Assembly: GCA_947683425.1 (NCBI GenBank) | Contig: CANTUQ010000158.1 | Coordinates: 2,294,001-2,358,000, forward strand | DNA: 64,000 nucleotides | Direction: 5' to 3' | Source of the DNA: Excoecaria cochinchinensis | Taxonomy: Eukaryota > Streptophyta > Magnoliopsida > Malpighiales > Euphorbiaceae | Part shown: positions 50,004 through 60,013 of the stretch, piece after piece | How positions within the stretch are numbered: the first letter of the stretch is position 1 | How the letters are laid out: each line of letters begins with the position of its first letter | Translations under genes and position numbers: made by a program | Notes under the pieces: generated by a model | What the model was told of the DNA's origin: nothing | Seen by the model: the letters and a program-made list of their open reading frames with translations, nothing else | Database searches by the model: none

Positions 50004-51925
50004 GAGGGAAAATTGCAGCCCTTAGCTCCTAGACCTGCTTTGACGCTGGGAAAGCCTGGGCACAAAGACAATGAATTCTTTGCGTTTCACCAGCACTCAG
50101 GCCATGTCACAGATAAGTGCAAAGCACTGTGGCACGCTATCCAAGACTTGATTGATAATAAGCAGATTTCTGACCCCGAAAAGAGGGAAGCTGAGAAGAA
50201 ACCCGGTTTTAATGCCGTACCACCACCCGTGTTTATGATCGGATCTAGCTTGCCAGAATGGTACGTGCTACAAGATCTATATGGGAGCGAGAATTCTGCT
50301 GCTGATTGTTTCGCGATTAGAGAGGAGAGAGCAGTCGTGGCAACCCTTGATTGTTGGTCTAGCAGTGAGAGTGGCGGAGAAGCCGAGGGGGAAGGAGAGA
50401 TGAACCTTGACTTGTGGGGGTTTGATGAAGATCAAGAAGAAATAGGGGCTGTAACGAGAAGCGGGAGAGTGGTCCCCGAGATTACCAGGCTGCCTGAGCC
50501 AGTGCAGATGCCAGCAGAGAAAGAGCCAGAGGAGAATCAGATTGTCAAGCAATTGAAGAAGACTGCGGCTCAAATATCCATCTGGGATCTTTTGAGACAG
50601 TCCCCCTCTCATAGGCAGAAGGTAGTGGAGGCTTTGGTTGAGGCCACGGTCCCCACCACGATTTCCCCATCAGAACTATTGGGTTTGGTCAAGGGAGGAT
50701 CCGAGGAGAGATTGGTCTTTTCTGATGCCGATCTACCGGTCGAGGGCTGTAATCATAACAGACCCCTGTACATCAAAGCGCAGATTAACGACAAGCACAC
50801 TGCTTGCGTTATGGTAAATGATGGGTCTTCTATCAATGTGTGCCCCCTGATAGCTCTGCAGGCTTTTGGTTTAAACGAAGATATGCTCAGTGGATCAGAT
50901 CTGACTATCACAGCCTACGATAATTCGAGGAGGCAAGCCTCGGGAACCTTTAAGACCTTGGTCAAGACAGGACCCATTGAAGTGGAGGTAGAATTTGTAG
51001 TTCTGCCCATCCCGGCTAACTTCTCAGCTCTACTTGGGAGACCCTGGTTTCACAAATTAGGAGGAGTTCCATCCACGCTGCATCAAATGATAAAGTTCCC
51101 ACACGAAGGGGAAGTGGTGACTATCAAGGCAGCCAGGGAAAATTAGGTCTCAGTGCTTGAAATAGCTAATCAGCCATTTAGTGGCTTCCACGTGTCCATG
51201 ATAAGAGAAAAGCACGGGTCAGTGGATAACCCAGCTATGGTTAATATGTTGAAAAAGATGCACTATCTCCCCGGGGCTGGTTTGGGCAGGAACTCTCAAG
51301 GGTTGCAAACAGCGATCACCACTCGAGGTCAGAAGAACCGAAAAGGTCTAGGGTATAGAGGCGGCTTCGGCAAGAAGAAGGCGACTGACAAGATCCCTCA
51401 CATTTCAGAAAGCTTTGTGCCCGCATCCTCAGTTTGCGCATATACTGGCGAAGATGAACCGCAGTGGGTGAGGGGGAGAATTGTCCCTGGGTTCGAGATC
51501 TTTAATGATGTATTTGACTGGAGAGTCGAGTTTATCAAGACTGCTGAAGACTTCTGGGATGAGGAGGTCATGAATTAGGGTATCACTTGGGACAGATGCA
51601 AGCCTGAAGAGGTCGTTACCGAGAAAATGATAGCTGCCAAGCTGAAAGGGAAAGAGAAGATAGCAGAATTAGAGCCGAAAATGGGAGGTTTGAAGATTTC
51701 CTCCGACATGCCTGAGGGGCCTCTGCTGAATCAGGAAGCCAGTGATCAAGCCGCAACAACATCAACCTCGGGAGTAGCAGAAGAAGACTCTAGTTTAGAT
51801 TGTCTTTTTATTCCAGAACTATTTTATGATGTAAATGACAATTATAATATTATTAATAAGGCAAACAATTTCTCTTACTTGTGCGATGTTTTTAATGATT
51901 TCAACATGCATGAACATAATCATAT
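50004..51925 (+). pseudogene. gag-pro: Tat gag C-terminus, protease and G-patch-like tail (TAG stops)
   Basis: The frame continues from 47079. FHQHSGHVTDKCKALWHA is the C-terminal H..GH...C motif, with the usual first cysteine replaced. The aspartic protease follows: LYIKAQINDKHTACV, active site MVNDGSSINVCPL (DGS in place of DTG, usual in this lineage), then FVVLPIPANFSALLGRPWFH. TAG stops occur at 51144-51146 and 51576-51578 without change of frame. Between them PGAGLGRNSQGLQ...QKNRKGLGY is a glycine-rich segment resembling a G-patch. The frame runs on to 51925, where a chromovirus is inserted. Confidence 0.8.
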
Positions 51926-52304
51926 TGTAACACCCCCATACCCCCGGTAAGGAATATCGGGGCGCTACGCGGACACTTACGTATACATGTACATGTATTA
52001 GCGGAAGCGATAGCACTATACACATTCGTATAAGAATAATAAAATAATACTACACTAGGGCCCACTTGAATTTCATATTAACTACCTATACATTTACATG
52101 TTCATATTACATCTGTTTTCATTTAGCTTTACATATACATTTACATGTACCTTTACTTTGTGATTTTTCTACTTATATTATATAATGATGTTACTCAAAA
52201 TGTAAAAACTCTATCTCTAACTTATACAAAAAAGAGATCAAAATAAAACTCCTAGTGGCCTTGACCTACAGATGTCCGCTCACTGATCCGAACCTATATA
52301 CCTA

Positions 52305-52400
52305 CACGGAAACAAACATCCGTGCTAAGCGATAACGCTTAGTGGGGATGAAAACAATGCAAAGGACTTCTTTACGAAGTCACAAATAGCTCACACATAT
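52305..52400 (-). other. LTR hairpin module with changed third stem
   Basis: CACGGA..TCCGTG (52305-52324) and CTAAGCGATAACGCTTAG (52325-52342), then GGACTTCTTTACGAAGTC (about 52365-52382). The last stem is GACTTC/GAAGTC here, but GACCAC/GTGGTC at 11224 and GGCCATT/AATGGTC at 2272. Confidence 0.6.
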
Positions 52401-53127
52401 GTCATATAACAAAAGTCAAGTAGTTCATGCATATAGCTCTGATACTTGTATAGGTTTCATTTTCAAATATCAAATACTATGAGTTCACATGCATATAACA
52501 TCTACTCTTTTACTTATTCATATACACTACAACTTGTGCATTTCGTTTATTCAAATATACATTATCATGTAACCACATTCATTTCAATACACTCATGTAA
52601 TCATGTACTTGTATACAAAACTGTAATGTACTTAAACATTACTTTCATGTACTATAGCTTTATTCGAAGCAACACTATAATCATCTCAAGTCTACTGCAC
52701 TACATTTAACAAAACAAGCCTGAATTCCTTTCATGGTGGATACGGGTAACTCTGGATACTGTTTACAGTATCTTACATATGGAGAATTAACTCAAACTCT
52801 ATGGAATACACGAGGTATTCCGAACTCTGGGCACAATTAAGGCCAACTCTAGCAGCTGCACTCTAGCCCTTTATAAGCATGCTTATCTATCCACTATAAC
52901 GGTAATCAGGCTCAATACCAACTCACACACAATACACAGATATCAACTCACCAATAAAAATTCAAGTGCATTTATCAAATTCAGAGGTATGTAATTCATA
53001 TACAATCTTGTTCAACAACTAAAAGCATATAACACTTAAATTCATTACATAAACATATAAATCATGCAAAGCAAGACAGAAGAAAACACTCTCTTCAAAA
53101 CAAATAAAACAGGATGCGAAGAGGTTC

Positions 53128-53603
53128 ACTATCGCGATCGCGACAAGAAGTCGCATTCGCGACAGAAGCCAAGTTCATTGTCGCGAACGCGACAAGATGT
53201 CGCGCTCGCGACAGAAGCCAAGTCCACTGTCGCGATCGCGACAAGATGTCGCGCTCGCGACAGAAGCCAGATTGCAAAAAGGCTCTATACTCTATACCAA
53301 ATGCATTATGTAACAATTCCTAAGTTCATACATATTTATCATGTCATGTACTATACTTCCTACAACTATACATTGTTACTTTATTAGTTAAATTACCATC
53401 TTTAATCATACTCATATGTATTTTTCCATTAACAACTAGTTTGTAATCATTTAGGAGCCCTAATCATGTATAAAACGTTAAGGGGAAAGGCAAGGGGTTG
53501 ACCCATGCCAACCATGGGCTCAAAACGAAGAAAAAAGAGCTTAATATAGGTTGTTCTGTCGCGAGGTCGCGACCTGTGTTGCGCTCGCGACAGAAGCTCC
53601 GCT
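53128..53603. repeat. CpG palindromes of TGTCGCGMTCGCGACA type, two clusters
   Basis: 53128-53272 has at least six palindromes separated by AGAAGCCAAG-type spacers; 53553-53603 has TGTCGCGAGGTCGCGAC and GCGCTCGCGACAGAAG. The second lies at the same LTR position as 4701-4726. Confidence 0.8.
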
Positions 53604-54194
53604 TTGGTGCCTCACTAGACTGCTTTTTACCCTAAACTTGTATCGTATAAATGAACATCTAAACGTCTTTTTTAGGCAAAACGTTATTCTTAGAAATTGT
53701 TCTTTAGGATGTTAGCTTTCAAATGGAACAATTTTCAGGTCTTGTGGACATCTATAACAAAAGATATGCTCTAAACAATCCATACTATTCTATGGAACCC
53801 GCCAGAACAGGGTAACCTACGTTCTAATTACTTTTTGGGATATTTAGGGCCTGAATTAGATCAAGATCCCTCTTAGACATTTTTAGATACGGATATTATC
53901 TTTCAAATGAAATTGGAATCAACGCAATTGGAGTCTTATAGCTCTACTTATCACAAATACAATACACAGAGGTCTGATGACAAATAAGCATAATTTCACA
54001 AAATCAAGCTCTATCATCAACACAAACACTCAAATGATCAAGTTACATACTTATAAACATATATACACATGTCATGAGCACTGTAAGCAATCAAAATGAA
54101 CATCTTGAGCTAATTAAAGCTCATCAAACATCTCTCATATAAACACATGCAAAGTTAACACAGTTACACTCGATCCCTACCTTTAGGAACTCGA

Positions 54195-54368
54195 TCACAG
54201 CTCTCTACTCGTTCCAATCTTCTCTTTTCCTCTATCGACTCTCTTGCCTCCAGGTTGCATCAAAACCACACACAAAAACACTTGGGGTTACTCTTCTTTT
54301 TACTTTAAATCAAAAACAGAAACCAAGTAGTAGAAGAAGACTAATGCTATCATAATAGTACTACTTAC
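54195..54368 (-). other. Candidate leader intron and lysine-rich exon in LTR
   Basis: Leftward: GAAGAG/GTAAGTAG (donor at 54368), T-rich interval, TGGAG/GCAAG acceptor region, then open frame GKRVDRGKEKIGTSREL with a stop at 54197-54195. Same order as 5542-5376, 28807-28974 and 58016-58186. Confidence 0.4.
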
Positions 54369-54603
54369 CTCTTCTCAAAAATCCACTCTCTTCATCCCAA
54401 CCCAAATGATTCTCTTTAGGAGTAAATGGAAAAGAGAAGAAAATAAAGGAAAGTGGAGCACGGCAACTAAGAGCAAAGAAAACAAAAAGGGGAATTAAAA
54501 AGCCAAATGAAGAAATTGAAATGGGAGTAGGGAAAGTGGCCGGTCAACTAAATCCAAACCTTCTCACATAATGCCAACCATCTCATTTAATTCATCCCTA
54601 TCT

Positions 54604-54786
54604 TAAGCCAAGCCAAGCCAAGCCAAGCCAAGCCAAGCCAAGCCAAACCAAACTAAGCTAAGCCAAGTGTCACCCTCTCAAGTTGCCATGTGTCAACACC
54701 CTATGATGCCACTTGTCACTCTCATATGCCGCCACTTGTCACTCTTCTACGATGACACTTGTCACTCTTCTACGATGCCACTTGTC
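54604..54786. repeat. (AAGCC)n and 24-bp ATGCCACTTGTCACTCT repeats
   Basis: About nine AAGCC units (54605-54648) decay into variants to 54666. They are followed by four to five units of GATGCCACTTGTCACTCTTC spacing 20-27 bp to 54786, directly upstream (in LTR sense downstream) of the TCGCGA palindromes at 54843-54950. Confidence 0.85.
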
Positions 54787-54842
54787 CAATACACATCTCA
54801 AGGTCTCTTAAAACCCACTTATGCACACATTTCGCGAGGGGG

Positions 54843-54950
54843 TTCTGTCGCGCTCGCGACAGAACGCTCACGCCCGCACTCACCCGCTAAAGTTCGAAAA
54901 CTGCTGGAGGGCTCTGTCGCGCCCGCGACACTTGTTGCGCTCGCGACATA
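54843..54950. repeat. CpG palindromes near the 5' end of the LTR
   Basis: CTGTCGCGCTCGCGACAGAA (54845-54864), then CTGTCGCGCCCGCGACA and TTGCGCTCGCGACATA. They lie 75-185 bp from the LTR 5' end. Confidence 0.8.
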
Positions 54951-55545
54951 ACTCTCGCACATAAAATTTACCTTTTTCGAACCAAAAACTCTGTAATTCT
55001 TCTAGGGCCATTTTGGGGTGTGATAAATCTCTCCCCCTTAAGAAATTTCGTCCTCGAAATTTCCCTGTTAACCACTTACACCATACAGCTATCAAATCTA
55101 ACACACTTTACACTTTTCTTAATGCACTGCACTCTAATCCATATACTTCTTCTATGCATCTAGCACTGAATGTATATCCTGTTAGCTTTTCTCAATGAAA
55201 CGCATGCAATGATATTTTTTTCACATACAAATGAGGGATGCGGATGAAATGGTCATGTAATGATTTATGTATGCGAAATGATGCGAAAATGCAATGTAGG
55301 CTACTGTAATGTACTTTTCCCATCCCCATGTTTCACTATGCTCATGTCAAATGATTTCAAGAAGATAGCTGACAGGAATACAGAGTGTCACCTCGAACTC
55401 TTACCAATTCACATCTGCTGCTGTCTCTTCTACGCTCTCATGCGAGTCGGATTCCATCTATACTTTACACAAAATGACATCTGCATTAGGCCACAACTCT
55501 AGACAAACTCTGACATTAACCTATACTCTATCACCTTCTAGTCCC

Positions 55546-55602
55546 GAATAATAAGAAAACATGAAAAAGTTTTGAGAGAATAATAAGAAAACATGAAAAA
55601 GT
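55546..55602. repeat. Direct 25-bp duplication at the chromovirus/Tat junction
   Basis: GAATAATAAGAAAACATGAA plus AAAGT occurs at 55546-55570 and again at 55578-55602, seven bases apart. The second copy is Tat coding sequence (RIIRKHEKVFAW). Confidence 0.85.
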
Positions 55603-57007
55603 CTTCGCCTGGACCTATGAGGACATGCCAGGAATTGACCGAGACGTGGCAGAACATGCTATCCTGACTTTCCCAGATTACAAGCCTGTGAAGCAGAAGT
55701 TGAGAAGGCTCAGGCCAGAATGGGCAGACAGGGTCAAGGAGGAAATTCGTCAGCAGATCGAAGCCAAGTTCCTTGTTGAAGTGCAGTATCCTACATGGTT
55801 GGCAAATGTGGTCCCTGTAGCAAAGAAGAACGGAAAAGTCAGGGTGTGTGTAGATTATCGAGATCTGAACAAGGCCTGCCCCAAAGATGATTTTCCACTA
55901 CCTCATATCGATGTATTGATAGACAGTGCCGCCAATTGCGAGATGTACAACTTTGGAGATGGTTATGTGGGCTACAACCAGATCTTGAACAAAATAGCTG
56001 ACCGGGTTAAAACTGCTTTCATCACGGAGTGGGGGACCTATGCCTATCGGGTCATGCCTTTCGGCCTGAAGAATGCAGGGGCCACATACCAGAGGATGGC
56101 GACCAAAATCTTAAGTGACCTGATCCACAAAGAAGTGGAAGTGTATGTCGATGACATGATGGTCAAGTCAGCCACTCGAGAGGGACACTTTGAAGCTCTA
56201 GAGAAGTTCTTCACCAGGATTGACAAGTATAATCTGCGACTTAACCCCAAGAAGTGCATTTTTGGAGTGACTTCAGGAAAACTATTGGGACATGTCGTCA
56301 GTCAGAGGGGAATAGAAATTGACCCGGACAAGGTGAAGGCCATCAGAGAGATGCCCGTGCCGCAAAAGGAGAAGGATGTAAGGAGTTTCCTGGGCAAGCT
56401 GCAGTATGTCAGCCGATTTATTGCCAAGCTCACTTCAATATGCGAGCCTGTTTTTAAGCTGCTTAGAAAGAATCAACCTGTGGTCTGGAATGAAGACTGC
56501 CAGAAAGCCTTTGACAACATCAGAGAATACCTGTTGAATCCGCCAGTGCTAAGGCCGCCGCAACCAATCAAACCGCTTATCCTGTATCTTGCAGTAGAAG
56601 GCAGTTCAATGGGCGCCATGATGGCTCAAGAAGATGAATTTGGGGTGGAATTTGCAATTTATTACCTCAGCAAGAAGTTCTTGGCTTATGAGATAAAATA
56701 TGCTGAAGTAGAAAAGATCTGCCTCGCAGTAATTTGGGCGTCAAAGAAGCTGAGACATTACTTCCACTCATACAAAGTTCAGGCAGTGGCCAAGCAGAAT
56801 CCATTAAGATATTTGCAGGACGCGCCGTCTTTGCTCGGTAAGATGGGGAGGTGGCTGCTCTTTCTACAGGAGTTCGATGTGCAATACATCACTCGCAAAA
56901 CTATTAAGGGGCGGGCCGTAGCAGAATTTCTTGCCGAGCATCCTATTCAAGGAGACACTCCTGAGTTTACCTTTCCTGATGAGAGCATAGTCACAATTTC
57001 TGTCTAA
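55577..57007 (+). pseudogene. pol: Tat reverse transcriptase and first RNase H
   Basis: The open frame starts inside ...RKHEKVFAWTYEDMPGIDRD, with no start codon of its own. RT blocks counted from M at 55625: RVCVDYRDLNKACPKDDFPL (residues 73-92), the first catalytic Asp in YNFGDGYVGYNQI (residue 112; the usual serine before GY is valine), MPFGLKNAGATYQRM (144-158) and YVDD (174-177), so all three catalytic aspartates are kept. Then LGHVVSQRGIEIDPDKVKAI and the connection. The first RNase H (LYLAVEGSSMGAMMAQ, EIKYAEVEKICLAV) lacks the usual first Asp, as expected when a second RNase H is present. A TAA at 57005-57007 separates it from that domain. Confidence 0.9.
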
Positions 57008-57529
57008 GGATGGCAGTTGCACTTTGACGGGGCAGTGAATAGCAGAGGGGTCGGAATCGGAATCATCCTGACAACCCCAGATGTTGAGAAACTCCCCCTA
57101 GCAAAGAAGCTGAGGTACAAAGCAACCAACAATGAAGCCGAATATGAAGCATGCACTTTTGGGTTAGAAGCTTTAGCAGCATTGGGGGCAAAGAATATAG
57201 AAGTCTTCGGTGACTCATCCTTGGTGATTAATCAGATCCGAGGTGAGTGGGCTGTAAAAGAAAAACGACTGGTCCCCTACGTTGAATATTTGAAAGAGGT
57301 ATGTGGGCAGTTTGAGACTTGCACTTTCCACTTTGTGCCGAGAGATGAAAACCGTCTGGCTGATGCGTTGGCCACCTTAGTGTCAATGTGGGATAACCCC
57401 GAAGGAGTGGCTATGAAGCCAGTGCTAATTTCGAGTTCTGATAAGCCCAGTTTTGAAACCGAGCCTGTAATGGAAGTAGAAATGGCGGATGGGAAACCAT
57501 GGTACTTCGACATCATGAATTACTTGGAC
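57008..57529 (+). pseudogene. Second (archaeal-like) RNase H of the Tat element
   Basis: Directly after the TAA, in frame: LHFDGAVNSRGVGIGI, ATNNEAEYEACTFGLEAL, VFGDSSLVINQIRGEW and RDENRLADALATLVSM. The D-E-D-D catalytic set is complete (FDGA, EAEYE, GDSS, ADALA). This is the extra RNase H that replaces the weakened first one in the Tat lineage. The frame is interrupted at 57529 by a solo LTR and resumes at 60014 in phase. Confidence 0.88.
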
Positions 57530-58015
57530 TGTCACACCCCATTTGCCCCCTAGTAGAATGAGCCTGTCAGTCAGTCTGTCTGTCTGACTGTCTGTCTGTA
57601 TGTGTAAGCATTCGCATGTGTTCAGCATTCATAAGGGTAATTTAGTAAAATGTATGCTTTTGGGGTTTTATTATTATGTGGGTGCATACATGGCATTAGT
57701 GTGTTTAATTAAATGAGAGATACTTGTGTGCATGTGTTCATACCATGGTAGAGTATGCATAAGTGAAGAGGGTTTTAGGTGTGTGTAGTGTAGGTTATTT
57801 AGGTGTGAGTGGTTAATTCCATCAATAAGAAATGGACACTACTTAGGGTAAAGAAAAGGAAAAGAAAAGGGAATGAAAGAAAAGGGACTTAGAGATTTAC
57901 GTTTCTTTTCTTTTATCACTCACTTTCTTCTTCTTCACTTTCTTTATTTCCAAGTACTGTATTATTGATTCAAGGTCTTATTGGTGAAATTAATCCTCTC
58001 CTTGCACCCTCTCTA

Positions 58016-58203
58016 GTAAGTAATTGAATTCCCTTATCTAATTGTTTCATTTACTTCTTCTTCTTCCTTAAGTTTAGATTTAACTTAGGGTTTTCTTTGT
58101 GGATATTCTTACTGTGATTGTGTTTAGCTGAAGCTCCACGTGATCCAAAGGGGAAAGAGGTTGCTGGACCTAGTGGAGCTAAGTGATAGAAGTTAGAATC
58201 CAG
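58016..58203 (+). other. Candidate leader intron and lysine-rich exon in LTR
   Basis: Donor CTCTA/GTAAGTAA at 58016, about 110-bp T-rich interval, acceptor TGTGTTTAG ending at 58127, exon frame AEAPRDPKGKEVAGPSGAK with a stop at 58184-58186, then AATCCAG/GTTTGGGA (58203), a second possible donor. Confidence 0.45.
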
Positions 58204-58484
58204 GTTTGGGAATGTTTAACTGTGAAATTGTGTGATTTTGATTCTACTGTAAATTTCTAGGGTTTATGGTCTTGTGAGTTTAAATGCATAAGTTCTTGAT
58301 TTGATTTGATGAATTAGTTGACGAATTGAGTTGTATAATTATTGCCTATGTTGTTTGAGATGATTTCTGGAAGGTAATGACAGGTTTGTATGGTGTAAAA
58401 TCAAATTGGGACTGAAATTGTTGTTCTGAGAATTCTGGAAATCCTGGAAAAGTCGAGGTACTGTTGATGTTCTGTTCTTCGCGT

Positions 58485-58850
58485 GACTCGCTACAGAAGA
58501 AGGCAAGTCACGAGACGTGACCCTCGGTCACGCCGTGACCTGCCTGCTGAGAAGCCAGTCGCGTGACCAGCTGAAGATCAAGCAAGTCACGCGACGTGAT
58601 CTTCGGTCACGTCGTGCGACCTGCGAGAGAGAGTTGCGTGATCTACGAGATCACGCGACGTGATCTGAGAGAGAGGAGAAGCACGTCACGAGTCGTGACG
58701 TCCAGTCACGCCGTGACCTGCGTAGGACGTTGCGTGATTTGTGAAGATCACGCAATGTGACCGGCGAGAAACAAGCACGTCACGTCGCGTGACCCTCGGT
58801 CACGCCGTGACCTGCCTGTTGAGAAGGCCAGTCACGCCCAGTGACCAGCC
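58485..58850. repeat. CpG palindrome cluster, GTCACGCGACGTGATC type
   Basis: At least eight GTCACG..CGTGAC pairs, such as GTCACGCGACGTGATC, GGTCACGCCGTGACCTGC and ATCACGCGACGTGATC, over 370 bp. No motif is shared with the TCGCGA type except CpG richness and dyad symmetry. Confidence 0.85.
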
Positions 58851-59578
58851 GATCTCGCCCGTTTCTCCGCTCAGCTCGTTTTTCCGAAATTTTCTAGTTT
58901 TTAACTCATAAATGAATTTGGTATTTCTTCTGAATGGACTTTACTGTGGTATGATGCATGTCTTACTGTTTGATGCTTCGATATGCGCGATAGCATGACT
59001 TTCTGATGAATTATATTCTGTACTCTGAAATGTGATCTGTTTGACGCATAACCTGCTAGAGTCAAGTAAGTGGATAGTTAGGCATGCCTAATAGAGTCTT
59101 TAGCTGCAGTCCTCAGTTCAGTTTGGACCCCGATCAGGTCCCCGTTTGGTTCCTCGCGAACCCTTCAGTATAGAATCTTGTTTAAGATTCCCTCAGTATA
59201 TAAATAACATGTTTTGATAAATGATATAATATTTGACTTGTACCTGTGAGGTACCCTCAGTATTCGATTCGTACCCGTAAGGTACCCTCAGTACACTCGT
59301 TATCCACTGTCTAGAGTCAGCAGGTGTTCTTTAAATGTTAATGGAAATGTTCTGATCTGATCCGGCTATGAAATGGAATATCTGAATGAGTTTAATGATG
59401 AAATGCATGTTGGATTATTCTGTAATGGATATGATTATTGAGATATTGAACGTTTGACTTTTAAATATGAACATGCTTTTAGCAACTATGCTGTAACCTT
59501 TGCATAATGCCATTGTGAATGTGATCTGCTTCGACGACCATTGTGAATGGCCGTCCATAATTTATGTGTGTTTCCCCA

Positions 59579-59617
59579 CTAAGCGTTTTATCGCTTAGCA
59601 CGGTGTTTTTACCCGTG
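59579..59617 (+). other. LTR hairpin module, copy at 59579
   Basis: CTAAGCGTTTTATCGCTTAG then CACGGTGTTTTTACCCGTG, preceded by GACCATTGTGAATGGCCGTC at about 59535-59554. Ends 390 bp before the LTR terminus. Confidence 0.65.
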
Positions 59618-60013
59618 CAGGTGCGGAAGGTGTTTTGCTTTGAGAGAGTCGCCGTCATCAAGCCAACACAAAAGGGACTAGTGTAGGGCTCAGTTTTATA
59701 CCAGTTATTGATTCTTTTTGTATAGAACTCTCAGTATCAGCTTCCGCTTTTGTATATATATTTTTGTGTATGTAATATTATTTTGCTTCAGCTAGTTGAT
59801 CAGATCATTATTGTAATAGTTTAATTATAGTAATGCATGATCAGCTTTTGTTTTCTGCATGTAAAGTTTTTAATTATTCTGTATTTCTGAATGTATGTTA
59901 TGAATGGATGTATATTTTGCTTTGCTTTTGTTTGGTGACACCTTGTCTCATACGGCATCTCACTCCTTATCGGATGGGATCGCCTACGTACGGGAAGGGG
60001 GTGTTACATGGAC

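Larger units (their letters stand above)
51926..55545 (-). mobile_element. Truncated chromovirus (leftward): 3' LTR and internal remnant
   Basis: LTR 51926-55025 begins TGTAACACCCCC and ends TTTTGGGGTGTGATA. Next comes a reverse purine tract (CTCTCCCCCTTAAG, 55029-55042), then about 500 bp of internal sequence. ATTAGGCCACAACTCTAGAC (55483-55502) is the complement of the post-primer-site region at 24317-24345. Gag, pol, primer site and 5' LTR are absent, so the right end is a deletion. It lies between Tat protease and RT. Confidence 0.8.
57530..60008 (+). mobile_element. Chromoviral solo LTR (rightward), TSD TGGAC
   Basis: 2,479 bp from TGTCACACCCC to GGGGGTGTTACA, with TGGAC at 57525-57529 and 60009-60013. 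Contents: GTCT microsatellite (57565-57602), CT-rich leader (57900-57955), donor/exon motifs (58016-58203), a CACGTC palindrome cluster (58485-58850), diverged relatives of the 30-bp repeats (59235-59300) and hairpins (59579-59617). Related to the LTR at 1811. No gene. Confidence 0.93.
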
